Assembly: GCA_944392655.1 (NCBI GenBank)
Contig: CALXXL010000010.1
Location: 26,679 to 90,678, forward strand
Direction of reading: 5' to 3'
DNA from: an uncultured Victivallaceae bacterium
GTDB taxonomy: Bacteria; Verrucomicrobiota; Lentisphaeria; Victivallales; Victivallaceae
Length of the DNA stretch: 64,000 bases
The notes under the pieces were generated by a model, which saw only the letters and a program-made list of their open reading frames with translations, had not been told where the DNA came from and did no database searches. Within the stretch, counting starts at the first letter, position 1. Each line of letters opens with the position of its first letter. The position numbers and the translations under genes are program-made. Shown here one piece after another: positions 54,685-63,975 of the stretch.

Positions 54685-56535
54685 TCAATCCGCGAGCGCC
54701 GCCCGGATCAACTCAGCGCACAACCGTTCAAAGGTGTACCCGAAAACCGCCGCCGACTTCGGCACCAGACTGGTAGCCGTAAACCCCGGCAGAGAGTTGC
54801 CCTCAAGCGCGTAAGGTTCATTATCCTCGCCAACTATGAAGTCAACCCGCAAAAGCTGCTTTGCTCCCGTTTCACGATAGAACTTGAGCGCATAACTCTT
54901 CGCCTTGTCCAGAGTATCTTCAGACAGACTGACCGCCGGACAGAAATATTCCGTATGCCCGCCGGAATAGATGTATTTGGCATCGTAATCATAGAATTCA
55001 TGCGGCGGACGGATTTCAACCGGCGGAAATGTCTTGCCGTTTACCACCGGCACACTGATTTCCACACCTTTTATGAATTCTTCCACCAGCAGTTCTCCGG
55101 AGGAGGCAAAAAGTTCATCGAGCGCCGCCTCAAAATCTTCCACACTCTTGGCTATCTTGATTCCAAACGAGGATCCCTCTCCAGGAATCTTCACCACCAC
55201 CGGCAATTTTATACTGCCCGGCAGAGTACGCTTTTCCGGCGTCAGCACACACCACGGAGAGGTGGAGATATTGCACGCGTCAAGCACACGCTTGGTCGCA
55301 ATTTTATCCATAATAATCTTACTGGGAACACTGCCGCACCCGACAAACTTTTTACCGTGCTTTTCCAGCTCTTTCTGCAAAGTACCGTCTTCGCCGAAGC
55401 CACCATGCAGAACAGGGAAAATGATATCAGCTTTCCTCATTTTCTGCGAATAGCAGCACTCTTTGATGTCTTCTGTTTCGACCAGATAACCGGCACGGCT
55501 CAACGCTTCAGCTACTGCCATCCCCGATTGTATGGAAATTTCACGCTCACGGCTGTTCCCGCCGTAAAGCACAAGAACTTTAGGAATATAGGTACTGTTC
55601 ATAACACTTTCATAACTGCGCCTGTCGGCAAATACAACCTCGGGCCGGAGATATAATCCGGTCGCTTCCGCTACATTGTTACGCACTGAAGTCATCAGGG
55701 TAACATAATCCTTTTCTGTCGCCTCTCCGCGATTGATCAGAAAGTTGGCGTGCTTATTGCTCACCACCGCATCGCCTCTGGCGTAATCTTTGAGATCACA
55801 GTTGTCTATCAACCGGCCGGCCGAATCGTTTACGGAGATGTTTCTGAACGCACAACCCGCACTCCGCCCTTTGGGTTCGCGTTTGGCACGGCGCGCCATT
55901 ACCATTTCAATATCAGCAGTAGCTGCCTCAACCCCGATTTGCGGAAGCTCAAATATAGCCGCTGTAATAATAACCTCCGGAGGCACCGGAGAGAGACGAT
56001 AACCCCACTCCATATCTATATCACGCATGGTCCAGATAGTGCCATCAGGATATATCCCCGCAAGCTCACTGACAAATTCGCCGATATTGCGCCCATCTGC
56101 CCCCGCATTCATCCTCAAAGCTCCGCCAATCGTTCCGGGAATACCGGCAAGCCGGGTGATCCCACCGTAACCAAGTTTAGCGGCAAATCTGGCAACCTCG
56201 CCAAGTTTTGCTCCGGCTCCGCAACTTATATGAGATCTGCCGGCCACCATACGGTTGAACTCTCCCTGACGGAGCAGTATCACAATGCCATCGTACAAAT
56301 CATCCATCCCGACAGTGTTCGCACCACCGCCAAGTATCATATAATCTACCCCGTTGCGGCGGCAGAAATCCAGCAGTTCCAACAACTGATGGTCATTTTC
56401 CGGAGCCGCAACAATCGGCACAAATGAACCAACCCCCAGATAAGTCAACTGCTTCCAGGATACATCCCTTTTTACACTTATATCCGGAACCGCTTCATGC
56501 AGCATACGCTCCAACTGATCAAAGTCTCTCTTCAT
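54685..56535 (-). CDS. murB-ddl: MurB-Ddl fusion: UDP-N-acetylenolpyruvoylglucosamine reductase / D-alanine--D-alanine ligase
   Basis: One 616-residue frame holds two peptidoglycan-precursor enzymes. Residues 1-310 are MurB: YLGVGSFVPIVAAPE, MILGGGANTVGMDDLYDGIV, RLAGIPGTIGGALRMNAGAD, GRSAGCAFRNISVND and LYLRPEVVF. The residue where E. coli MurB has its catalytic Ser (AGSFFKNP) is Cys here (AGCAFRN). From about 318 on it is Ddl, an ATP-grasp ligase: VLYGGNSREREISIQSG, FPVLHGGFGEDGTLQKELEK, VVVKIPGEGSSFGIKIA and EGNSLPGFTATSLVPKSA. The join is seamless. It may be cotranscribed with hisI and the glycogen genes upstream. Confidence 0.94.
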   Translation of the reverse strand: MKRDFDQLERMLHEAVPDISVKRDVSWKQLTYLGVGSFVPIVAAPENDHQLLELLDFCRRNGVDYMILGGGANTVGMDDLYDGIVILLRQGEFNRMVAGRSHISCGAGAKLGEVARFAAKLGYGGITRLAGIPGTIGGALRMNAGADGRNIGEFVSELAGIYPDGTIWTMRDIDMEWGYRLSPVPPEVIITAAIFELPQIGVEAATADIEMVMARRAKREPKGRSAGCAFRNISVNDSAGRLIDNCDLKDYARGDAVVSNKHANFLINRGEATEKDYVTLMTSVRNNVAEATGLYLRPEVVFADRRSYESVMNSTYIPKVLVLYGGNSREREISIQSGMAVAEALSRAGYLVETEDIKECCYSQKMRKADIIFPVLHGGFGEDGTLQKELEKHGKKFVGCGSVPSKIIMDKIATKRVLDACNISTSPWCVLTPEKRTLPGSIKLPVVVKIPGEGSSFGIKIAKSVEDFEAALDELFASSGELLVEEFIKGVEISVPVVNGKTFPPVEIRPPHEFYDYDAKYIYSGGHTEYFCPAVSLSEDTLDKAKSYALKFYRETGAKQLLRVDFIVGEDNEPYALEGNSLPGFTATSLVPKSAAVFGYTFERLCAELIRAALAD

Positions 56536-56551
56536 TTCCTCTTCCCTCTTA

Positions 56552-56908
56552 TTACTTCACCGCTTCCAGTACGCCGTCCTTTATGCGCCGGAAGAAACAG
56601 CTGCGATTCCCGGTGTGACATGCACCGCCTCCAAGCTGTTTTACCTTATATACAATCGAATCCTGATCACAATCTACCAGAACCTCTTTAAGTATCTGAA
56701 CATTACCGCTTGTGTCGCCCTTGTGCCACAGCTTCTGACGCGAACGGGAAAAGTATACCGCCTCCCCGCATTCCAACGCCGCCGCAAGCGCCTCTTTATT
56801 CACAAAGGCAACCATCAGTACTTCCAGCGAATCACAATCCTGCGTCACCACCGGAATCAACCCATCCGGACTCTTGGAGAAATCCAATTCATCTATGACT
56901 TTATACAT
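56552..56908 (-). CDS. hisI: Phosphoribosyl-AMP cyclohydrolase
   Basis: Third step of histidine synthesis. The 118-residue zinc enzyme has PVVTQDCDSLEVLMVAFVNK, YFSRSRQKLWHKGDTSGN and the metal ligands in VDCDQDSIVYK and GGGACHTGNRSCFFR. No HisE domain is fused. Its ATG shares one base with the glgB stop, so this histidine gene sits within a glycogen-cell wall operon. Confidence 0.95.
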   Translation of the reverse strand: MYKVIDELDFSKSPDGLIPVVTQDCDSLEVLMVAFVNKEALAAALECGEAVYFSRSRQKLWHKGDTSGNVQILKEVLVDCDQDSIVYKVKQLGGGACHTGNRSCFFRRIKDGVLEAVK

Positions 56909-58914
56909 TATATTTTCCTCAAAACCAAAACCGTTCTGCTGGGAAGATAGAGCCTCAACGCATTTACCTTCTCATCCCCCCACTGTTCTTCAATAGTAAA
57001 ATAGTGCTGATCCGGCGCTACACGGTTGTGCCCGTTGAATATCCCGTTATCGGAATCCAGCACCAGCTCATACTCTCCCGCCAGGGTCTGAAATGATATA
57101 TCCACATAGGAATCAACCGGGTGAAAATTGCCGAAAAACCACAGATTATTGCGCTCAAAAGCAATTATCTTTTTATTGTTATCTATCGCAATAAGCTGCG
57201 GACAGGCAGAATAAATATCACTCTCCTTCAGCAGTTTCAGCATCGCCCGGTCAAAGCTCTGCAGCTGATAATAACGCAGATGCTCCTGATCCGCAAGCGA
57301 CCATTGACGGCGGGCGTAATGATACGACCAGCCATTGCCTTCACGCGGGAAGTCTATCCATTCAGGATGCCCGAATTCATTGCCCATGAAATTCAAATAA
57401 CCATTGCCCGCGGTCGCCGCGGTAAAAAGTCTGGCCATCTTGTGCAACGCCACTCCGCGATCCACCGCAATACTGTTGGAAAATACGCTCATCTGTCTGT
57501 AGATCGCATCTCCCACCAGACGGAATATCGCGGTCTGCCCCCCGACTATCGCCTGATCGTGACTTTCAACATAGCTTACTGTGCGCTCATCGTTGCGGCG
57601 ATTGGTCAGCTCATGCCACAACGTTCCCATATCCCAGTTCTCATCCGCAATATCGAAAAGTTTAAACCAGTAGTCAGTCACCCCCATTGCCAGCCGGAAG
57701 TCAAAGCCACAGCCGCCATCCTGCACCGGCGCACCAAGCCCCGGCATGCCCGAAACATCCTCGGCAATGGTTATCGCATCTTTATTAACCTCATGAATCA
57801 CACTGTTGGCTAAAGCAAGATAAGTATAGGCGTCTTCATCCACATCATCGTTAAAGTAATCCAGATACGCGGTAAACGCCTTACCCAGACCGTGATGTTT
57901 ATAAAGCATACTGGTGACGCCGTCAAAACGGAATCCGTCCAACCGGTATTCATCCAGCCAGAAACGGCAGTTGGAAAGCAGAAAATGTATCACTCCGTCC
58001 TTGCCGTAGTCAAACAGCAGCGAGTCCCACCCCGGATGCTCTCCGCGGCCGCCTTCATGAAAATAGAGCGTCCGCGTGCCATCAAGTCTGGCCAGACCTT
58101 CCTGCTCGTTCCTGACCGCATGAGAGTGCACAAGATCCATAATGACCCGCAACCCCATGCCGTGCGCCGTATCAACCAGCTCTTTGAATTCATCCGGCGT
58201 CCCGAACCTGGAGGCAATTGAGAAGAAATTGGCCACATGGTAACCAAACGACCCGTAATACGGGTGATTCATTATCGCCATAAGTTCAATAGTGTTATAG
58301 CCGGCGGCGGCTATTCTCGGCAGTATTTTTTCAGTATATTCACGGAACGACCCAACTTTGGGCTCCTCCTGTGCCATACCAATGTGCGACTCGTAAATAA
58401 ACAGATTGGTACTCTTTGATGGAGATTTGTGTTTGAATTTATAAGGTTTTTCCGGATTCCATACCATCGCGGAGAATAGTTTTGTATTATCATCCTGCAC
58501 CGTATAACGGCAGTAGGCCGGTATGCGCAATCCACTGCCGCCGGGCCAATATACCTTGAGAAGATAATGGTCGCCATGGTTAACCTCATGCGACAACAGG
58601 CGCAACTCCCACACGCCCCACTCTTCAATCTTCCTCAACTTGAATTCCGGAAGTTCACGCCAACCGTTGAAATCACCTACCAGAAATATCTGCTCCGCGT
58701 TCGGCGCCCACTCCCGGAGCACCCAGCCGCCGGAGTCGCGGTGCAGCCCGAAATATTCGTGCCCGCTGGCAAAATCCTTCAATCTGCCGCCACCGGACAA
58801 CCTCTCCGCCGCGGCTTTGAACTTCTTCTTCCTTCTCTCTATCCATCCGGCATAAGGGCGCAGGTAATAGTCGCTGCACAACTTTTGCGGTTCGTTTTTC
58901 CGGCGGTTGAACAT
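56908..58914 (-). CDS. glgB: 1,4-alpha-glucan branching enzyme, eukaryote (GH13_8) type
   Basis: Creates alpha-1,6 branches in glycogen. The 668-residue protein has a CBM48 region (FLVGDFNGWRELPEFKLRK, residues about 75-95) and a GH13 barrel with the nucleophile Asp in LDGFRFDGVTSMLYKHHG, the acid Glu in TIAEDVSGMPGL and the third Asp in SYVESHDQAIVGG. NEFGHPEWIDFPREGNGWSY and SYHYARRQWSLAD also follow the animal/plant branching enzymes closely, rather than the usual bacterial GlgB (from memory of human GBE1). It is 32 nt after glgA. Confidence 0.93.
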   Translation of the reverse strand: MFNRRKNEPQKLCSDYYLRPYAGWIERRKKKFKAAAERLSGGGRLKDFASGHEYFGLHRDSGGWVLREWAPNAEQIFLVGDFNGWRELPEFKLRKIEEWGVWELRLLSHEVNHGDHYLLKVYWPGGSGLRIPAYCRYTVQDDNTKLFSAMVWNPEKPYKFKHKSPSKSTNLFIYESHIGMAQEEPKVGSFREYTEKILPRIAAAGYNTIELMAIMNHPYYGSFGYHVANFFSIASRFGTPDEFKELVDTAHGMGLRVIMDLVHSHAVRNEQEGLARLDGTRTLYFHEGGRGEHPGWDSLLFDYGKDGVIHFLLSNCRFWLDEYRLDGFRFDGVTSMLYKHHGLGKAFTAYLDYFNDDVDEDAYTYLALANSVIHEVNKDAITIAEDVSGMPGLGAPVQDGGCGFDFRLAMGVTDYWFKLFDIADENWDMGTLWHELTNRRNDERTVSYVESHDQAIVGGQTAIFRLVGDAIYRQMSVFSNSIAVDRGVALHKMARLFTAATAGNGYLNFMGNEFGHPEWIDFPREGNGWSYHYARRQWSLADQEHLRYYQLQSFDRAMLKLLKESDIYSACPQLIAIDNNKKIIAFERNNLWFFGNFHPVDSYVDISFQTLAGEYELVLDSDNGIFNGHNRVAPDQHYFTIEEQWGDEKVNALRLYLPSRTVLVLRKI

Positions 58915-58946
58915 AATACTCTATCAGCTCCCTGTAATTTGCACAC

Positions 58947-60467
58947 TCAAATATTCTTATTGACTATCAGAGGACGGTTCAACATCTTCTCGTACGTCGC
59001 AATATACGCCGCGGCAGTAACGTCGTGATTAAAACGCTTGCCCGCCGCATCCATGATTCTGGCAATCTGACGGTCACGCACTTCCGGCGGAAGACGGTAG
59101 AACTTCATCGCTTCGCCAATCGCCCAGTAGAGACCGTTGGAATCATAGGTTTCAAACACAAAACCATTGCCGGAATCCGCTCCCACATTGAGCATCTCCA
59201 CCGTGTCGTGCAGACCGCCGGTATCGTGAACTATCGGCAGCGACCCGTAAAATTGACAGGTCATCTGCGGCAGACCGCACGGCTCAAACAGAGACGGCAC
59301 CAGCGTAAAGTCACTGGCGGCAAATCCCAGATGCGAAAGACCATCATCAAAATCACATACTGTAACACGGTCATAAAGATTATGAAAATCAACAATCTGC
59401 CGGAAATATTTCTGATATTCACCGTTCGCCACTATCGCCACCTGAAGCCCCAGATCATGGTAATCGGCGGTTATACGGTAGAGTATATCGGTAAGCAGCT
59501 GACAGCCCTTCTGAACCGGATCGAGCCGGTTCGGCCAGAAAAGCAGCGGCGCACGGTCGTTGATGGTAAGTCCGGTTTTGCTCTGAAAAGCTATCTTATT
59601 GCGGATCTTCCCGTTATGATGATCTTTTGAGCTGTATTTTACCTCAAGATGATCATCTTTGACCGGATTGCACCCCTCATCCGGAGCATTCAGAATCCCG
59701 ATGGCACAGCCGTTATTGTATTTATTGGCAATCTCGCGGCGGATATTGTCAGGAATGAACGAGTGCCAGCCATTGACAATCTCTTTCAGAAAAGTCGGAC
59801 TTACTGTGTTGATAAAATGCGCACTGAATATACCGCTGGCCAGCAGGTCCACCTTGTTATTGGAACGGCTTTCCTCGTAATTATAAGGCGGATACTCGTA
59901 ATAGAGTTCATTGAACACTTCCGCCGCATCAATGCCGCGATCCTCTATCTCCGCCAGCGTCACCTTCTGGGTGTGAATGTTATGCACCGTAAACAGACAC
60001 GGAATACCCATCCTCCGGGCAAATGCCGGAATAAGCCCGGTCATCCAGTCATTACAGTGGATAAGATCGGGATTGACATGGGGAATGATATTGTTGATCA
60101 CTTCACGCTGAAAGGCCATGGCAAAACGGATACCGTCATCAGCATAATTACTGTATACACTGTCACGGTAATAGAATATCCGGTCCTCTGCCAGGTGAAT
60201 GCGGTGGTTGGAAAGGTGCGTGAGATACATCTTCAGCTCATTGCCTATGAATTTACCCACATCCACGTTGAACATGCGCCGGTAATTGGGCAAAGCAACA
60301 TGCACATCAGCCCCCTGACGGTAAAGCGCAGCTACCAGCGAAGCCGATACGTCGGCCAAACCGCCTGCCTTGGCTTTCAGCGAGTTGGCCATGTTTCCCA
60401 TTCCCTCCGGCAGATAGGTGATCTCCGGAGTAACTATAAGAATACGCGGTTTTTTATTCTTCATCAT
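58947..60467 (-). CDS. glgA: Glycogen synthase (GT5)
   Basis: Extends alpha-1,4-glucan from a nucleotide-glucose donor. This protein of about 506 residues has LIVTPEITYLPEGMGN, KAGGLADVSASLVAAL (the usual KTGGL motif with Ala for Thr), IHCNDWMTGLIPAFARRMGI, FTVHNIHTQ and the C-terminal SDFTLVPSLFEPCGLPQM. ATG 60467 follows GGGGAGG and is preferred over an upstream in-frame start. The glgP-glgA-glgB order with 32-nt gaps suggests one operon. Confidence 0.92.
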   Translation of the reverse strand: MMKNKKPRILIVTPEITYLPEGMGNMANSLKAKAGGLADVSASLVAALYRQGADVHVALPNYRRMFNVDVGKFIGNELKMYLTHLSNHRIHLAEDRIFYYRDSVYSNYADDGIRFAMAFQREVINNIIPHVNPDLIHCNDWMTGLIPAFARRMGIPCLFTVHNIHTQKVTLAEIEDRGIDAAEVFNELYYEYPPYNYEESRSNNKVDLLASGIFSAHFINTVSPTFLKEIVNGWHSFIPDNIRREIANKYNNGCAIGILNAPDEGCNPVKDDHLEVKYSSKDHHNGKIRNKIAFQSKTGLTINDRAPLLFWPNRLDPVQKGCQLLTDILYRITADYHDLGLQVAIVANGEYQKYFRQIVDFHNLYDRVTVCDFDDGLSHLGFAASDFTLVPSLFEPCGLPQMTCQFYGSLPIVHDTGGLHDTVEMLNVGADSGNGFVFETYDSNGLYWAIGEAMKFYRLPPEVRDRQIARIMDAAGKRFNHDVTAAAYIATYEKMLNRPLIVNKNI

Positions 60468-60499
60468 ATTCCTCCCCGCGCCCGCATTCACCGGGCGTA

Positions 60500-63046
60500 T
60501 TATTTAGGCCAGCACGCAAAGCCGGGTACGCTGTGAACCCAGTCATCACCTACCGGCGTAATTCTGGCGGTAAGACCGAAACTGCCGACATCCAGACAAG
60601 TTATTGTACAGCGATACTCATAATTCCCATTGCCCAGGTCTTTATCCAACGTCATCGCCGCGGCAAAACTGTTGGTTATATCGTTGTGCGCATCCACATG
60701 CCCGTAATATACTTCAACATCAACATCCTCCGGCTTCAATTCGTTCAGGAACACCCTGGTCCTTACTTCAAATGAATCGCCAACATGAAGATCGCTCAGA
60801 TCACGGTCAAGTTCGGGCTGGGCAATCCAGAGCTTGTCAAAGTTCGCCACCAGCCGGTTTTTATTATCCACCAGCGCTTTTGCTTTGGCAGCGTCATTCA
60901 GCATAAGCTCATCATAGTTGGCCACGGACGGCTGATAGAATTTGCAGTCGTACTCTCCTACCATCCTGCGGCTGGAGAAACGGGAGAGCGACATGGCAAT
61001 CGATCCTTTCATCAATTTCACCCAGCGGCGCGGATAACCACTGCCAAGCCGTTCATAAAAGCACGGAATAATCTCATTCTCAAGCAGGTCAAACAATGCC
61101 TGGGATTCGCAGTTGTCCTGATCTTCCGGATTGTCGTAATTTTCGTTGCTGGGAATCGCCCAGCCAACTTCAGGCGTCCACGCTTCGTCCCACCAGCCGT
61201 CAAGAATACTGCAGTTGGGTACACCGTTTATGGCGGCCTTCATGCCGGAGGTGCCGCTGGCTTCCTGCGGACGGCGGGGATTGTTCAACCATACATCCAC
61301 CCCGTGAACCAATTCACGGGCAAGACCCATATTGTAGTTTTCCAGCACCAGGAAGCGGTCGGCAACATTGTTGTCCCGTCCAAACTGAATAAGCTGCTGG
61401 ATAATCCGTTTGCCGCCATCGTCAGCCGGATGCGCTTTGCCGGCAAAGATGAACTGCACCGGACGGCTGGTGTTGCGGAGTGTCGCCAACAGACGGTCCG
61501 GATTGCGCAACAGCAGATTACCACGTTTGTATGTGGCAAACCGTCGGGCAAAACCGATAGTCAATATATTCGGATCCAGCATCTGACGGTCGGCAAAGGA
61601 GCTGTTCCCGTTGTGACTGTTGTAATAGTCCAGAGAGACTTTCAGCCGGCGACGCACTTCGCGAACCAGAGCATGACGCTCCGATTCATGCGCCGTCCAC
61701 AGCTCTTCGTCCGGAATGCGCTCAACATCCTCCACCAACTCTTCAAAAGCCGGATTGTTCTGCCAGTCCGGACTCAAATAACGGTTGAAAAGCATCGCCA
61801 TGCAGTTGGAAAGCCAGGTGGGAACATGAACGCCGTTGGTAATATGATCGATCGGAATCTCATCCACCGCCCTGCCCGGCCACAGGTGTTTCCACATCTC
61901 ACGGGCAACTTCGCCGTGCAGACGGCTTACACCGTTGCTGAAAATAGCCATACGCAAACCGAGTATCGTCATGGACATCTCTTTGGAGATGTTGCGTTCG
62001 GCAATCGGAACACCCCAGTTGATCACACGGTTCAGATCCAGCTTCGCATCAGCGCAGAACGGCGCAAGATACTGCTTGGCCAGCTCAACATCAAACACTT
62101 CGTTCCCTGCCGGTACCGGAGTGTGCGTGGTAAATACATTGGAACGCCATACCACCTCCATCGCGGTATTCGGATCATACTTGTACTGATTCACCAGATA
62201 TGCAATTCTGGCAATGGAAAGAAACGCGGCGTGACCTTCGTTCATATGACAGCACGCAGGCTCGCACCCCAATGCAACAAGCGCACGGAAACCACCAACG
62301 CCAAGCAGAATCTCCTGCTGAATACGGCGGTTCTTGTCGCCACCGTAAAGCTGCCAGGTAATTTCACGAAAATCCGGCGGATTTTCGGAAATCTCCGTAT
62401 CCAGAAGCACCAGAGGCACATTGCCCACATGCAGTATCCATACCGCCGCTTTGAGCTCACGGTTCACCAGCGGTATGGAGATCGTCAGAGGATGCCCATC
62501 CTTGCCGATGGCGCGGACAAGCGGCATATTGTGTATCAGATTCTCCGGATATCGCTCCGTCTGCCACCCGTTGCGGTCAATATACTGGCGGAAGTACCCC
62601 TGCCGGTACAGCAGCCCGACGCCGACAATCGGCAGCTCCATATCACTGGCTGCCTTGAGATGATCCCCCGCAAGTATGCCCAACCCGCCGGAGTAGAGGC
62701 GGATGCTCTCATGAATACCGAATTCAAGCGAGAAATAGGCTACCTTGCGTTTGGAGAAATCATTCAGATCACCTTTTACTTCGCGACGGAATTCATCCTC
62801 CACCAGCTTCATCTGCTGGACAAAAAGTTTATCCTTCACCAGCTCTTCAAGACGCTCCTGCGGAACACGGTTGAGAAATACCCGGCAGTTACCGTATACT
62901 TCGCGCCACAAGGTCGGACTTATACGTTCAAACAGCTCTATCGCCAGAGGATGCCAGGCCCACCACATGTTGTAAGACAACTCCTCAAGAAATTTGAGGG
63001 GTTTGGGAATACGCGGTGCCACGTTATATAATCTGAGTTGTTCCAT
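60500..63046 (-). CDS. glgP: Alpha-glucan (glycogen) phosphorylase, GT35
   Basis: Releases glucose 1-phosphate from glycogen with PLP as cofactor. The 848-residue protein has the N-terminal domain with NMWWAWHPLAIELFERISP, YFSLEFGIHESIRLYSGGLG, and the PLP region QEASGTSGMKAAINGVPNCS and ILDGWWDEAW, followed by an extra beta-rich C-terminus from about residue 740 (RVFLNELKPEDVDVEVYYGH). This fits the shorter bacterial/archaeal TIGR02094-type phosphorylase. It heads the glgP-glgA-glgB run. Confidence 0.94.
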   Translation of the reverse strand: MEQLRLYNVAPRIPKPLKFLEELSYNMWWAWHPLAIELFERISPTLWREVYGNCRVFLNRVPQERLEELVKDKLFVQQMKLVEDEFRREVKGDLNDFSKRKVAYFSLEFGIHESIRLYSGGLGILAGDHLKAASDMELPIVGVGLLYRQGYFRQYIDRNGWQTERYPENLIHNMPLVRAIGKDGHPLTISIPLVNRELKAAVWILHVGNVPLVLLDTEISENPPDFREITWQLYGGDKNRRIQQEILLGVGGFRALVALGCEPACCHMNEGHAAFLSIARIAYLVNQYKYDPNTAMEVVWRSNVFTTHTPVPAGNEVFDVELAKQYLAPFCADAKLDLNRVINWGVPIAERNISKEMSMTILGLRMAIFSNGVSRLHGEVAREMWKHLWPGRAVDEIPIDHITNGVHVPTWLSNCMAMLFNRYLSPDWQNNPAFEELVEDVERIPDEELWTAHESERHALVREVRRRLKVSLDYYNSHNGNSSFADRQMLDPNILTIGFARRFATYKRGNLLLRNPDRLLATLRNTSRPVQFIFAGKAHPADDGGKRIIQQLIQFGRDNNVADRFLVLENYNMGLARELVHGVDVWLNNPRRPQEASGTSGMKAAINGVPNCSILDGWWDEAWTPEVGWAIPSNENYDNPEDQDNCESQALFDLLENEIIPCFYERLGSGYPRRWVKLMKGSIAMSLSRFSSRRMVGEYDCKFYQPSVANYDELMLNDAAKAKALVDNKNRLVANFDKLWIAQPELDRDLSDLHVGDSFEVRTRVFLNELKPEDVDVEVYYGHVDAHNDITNSFAAAMTLDKDLGNGNYEYRCTITCLDVGSFGLTARITPVGDDWVHSVPGFACWPK

Positions 63047-63139
63047 ATATCATTACCTCTTAAGTAAAAGATTTTACAATCAAAATGAAAAACATCGCCG
63101 CTATATAGAGAATATAGCCGTATTCAACTATTTTGCCAC

Positions 63140-63170
63140 AAAAAAACCCGGCAAATAACCGGGTTTTTTA
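63140..63170. terminator. Bidirectional terminator between CBM48 gene and glgP
   Basis: AACCCGG (63145-63151) pairs with CCGGGTT (63159-63165), flanked by an A-run and a T-run. It ends the CBM48 gene transcript on the minus strand, so glgP must use its own promoter in 63047-63140. Confidence 0.8.
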
Positions 63171-63190
63171 ATAAGCAAGTCATTCAATGC

Positions 63191-63484
63191 TTATTCTACA
63201 ACCAGCATACTGTTGAGAGAACCGAAATCATTATGCGAAAAATTCGGATTATTCTCATCCAGCTGCCATTCGCCATCAATAACGAATTTGTACTCATATG
63301 TTCCGGGTTCAAGCATGATAACACCGGAATATACACCTTTGGCAGCATTGTATTTCAGCTGTTTCTTCTCCGGATCCCAATCATTGAAAGAACCGGCAAC
63401 ACAAACGGTTTTGCCCGGAGCCGCCTCTACAGACAAGGTTACACGTCTCTTGGCAGCACGGGGGCTTTTGGCTTCTTTTTTCAT
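63191..63484 (-). CDS. Stand-alone CBM48 glycogen-binding protein
   Basis: The 97-residue protein is almost entirely one CBM48 (isoamylase/AMPK-beta type) domain: VCVAGSFNDWDPEKKQL, GVYSGVIMLEPGTYEYKFVI and DGEWQLDENNPNFSHNDFGS. A basic N-terminus (KKEAKSPRAAKRR) precedes it. There is no catalytic domain. It lies beside the glycogen operon but behind its own terminator. It may bind glycogen or recruit a partner; that is inference. Confidence 0.9.
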   Translation of the reverse strand: MKKEAKSPRAAKRRVTLSVEAAPGKTVCVAGSFNDWDPEKKQLKYNAAKGVYSGVIMLEPGTYEYKFVIDGEWQLDENNPNFSHNDFGSLNSMLVVE

Positions 63485-63930
63485 AACGGATCACTCTTCT
63501 TTCATTGAAAAAAATTTGTTTTATTTTTTTAACGCTTTTTAATATAGCATTATTTTATTTTTTTGCAATAAATCTTTATCAATTAAAGAATTAATTTTCA
63601 GTTACGAGTTCATTTAAGCTCAATTAAAATTATTTTTTCAATATAATAAATCTTTTCAATACGGCAACCAAGGAAAGCAATCACCCTACCCCCAAAAAAT
63701 ACCGGAGATGTGATTCCTGACTGATACTGCATTATATATCGCTACCGGATTTATTATGACAGAGCAGCAGCTGTGCCTGATATAACGCTTATGCCCATGA
63801 ATAACGAAACCATGTTTCCGGATGTGAAACGCCAGATACCGCAAAATACCACCGCCGGAATTGTACAACCGGCACCGACCAGACGACACTTTTACAAAAT
63901 AGCAGATTTATCCGGAATCCGGGCACAATC
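63485..63930. other. Non-coding stretch upstream of the CBM48 gene
   Basis: The first 180 nt are strongly AT-rich and probably carry the CBM48 promoter on the minus strand. From about 63725 a plus-strand frame stays open to the window edge, with an ATG at 63791 that has no ribosome site; I do not recognise its product. Confidence 0.4.
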
Positions 63931-63933
63931 AAA

Positions 63934-63975
63934 ACCACCGGCTAAGCCGGTGGTATGCACCACGCCTTCAAGGCG
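63934..63975. mobile_element. Paired hairpins resembling an IS200/IS605-family terminus
   Basis: ACCACCGG pairs with CCGGTGGT around CTAAG (63934-63954), and nine nt later CGCC pairs with GGCG around TTCAA (63963-63975). Sub-terminal imperfect-free hairpins of this kind are used by Y1 transposases. No transposase or TnpB gene is in the window; the element would continue to the right. A REP-type repeat is an alternative. Confidence 0.35.

Noticed and set aside
54535..55656. 373-codon plus-strand open frame
   Set aside because: Antisense to murB-ddl, which is clearly coding.
60785..63031. 748-codon plus-strand open frame
   Set aside because: Antisense to glgP, whose full set of phosphorylase motifs is on the minus strand; the plus-strand translation has no recognisable domain.
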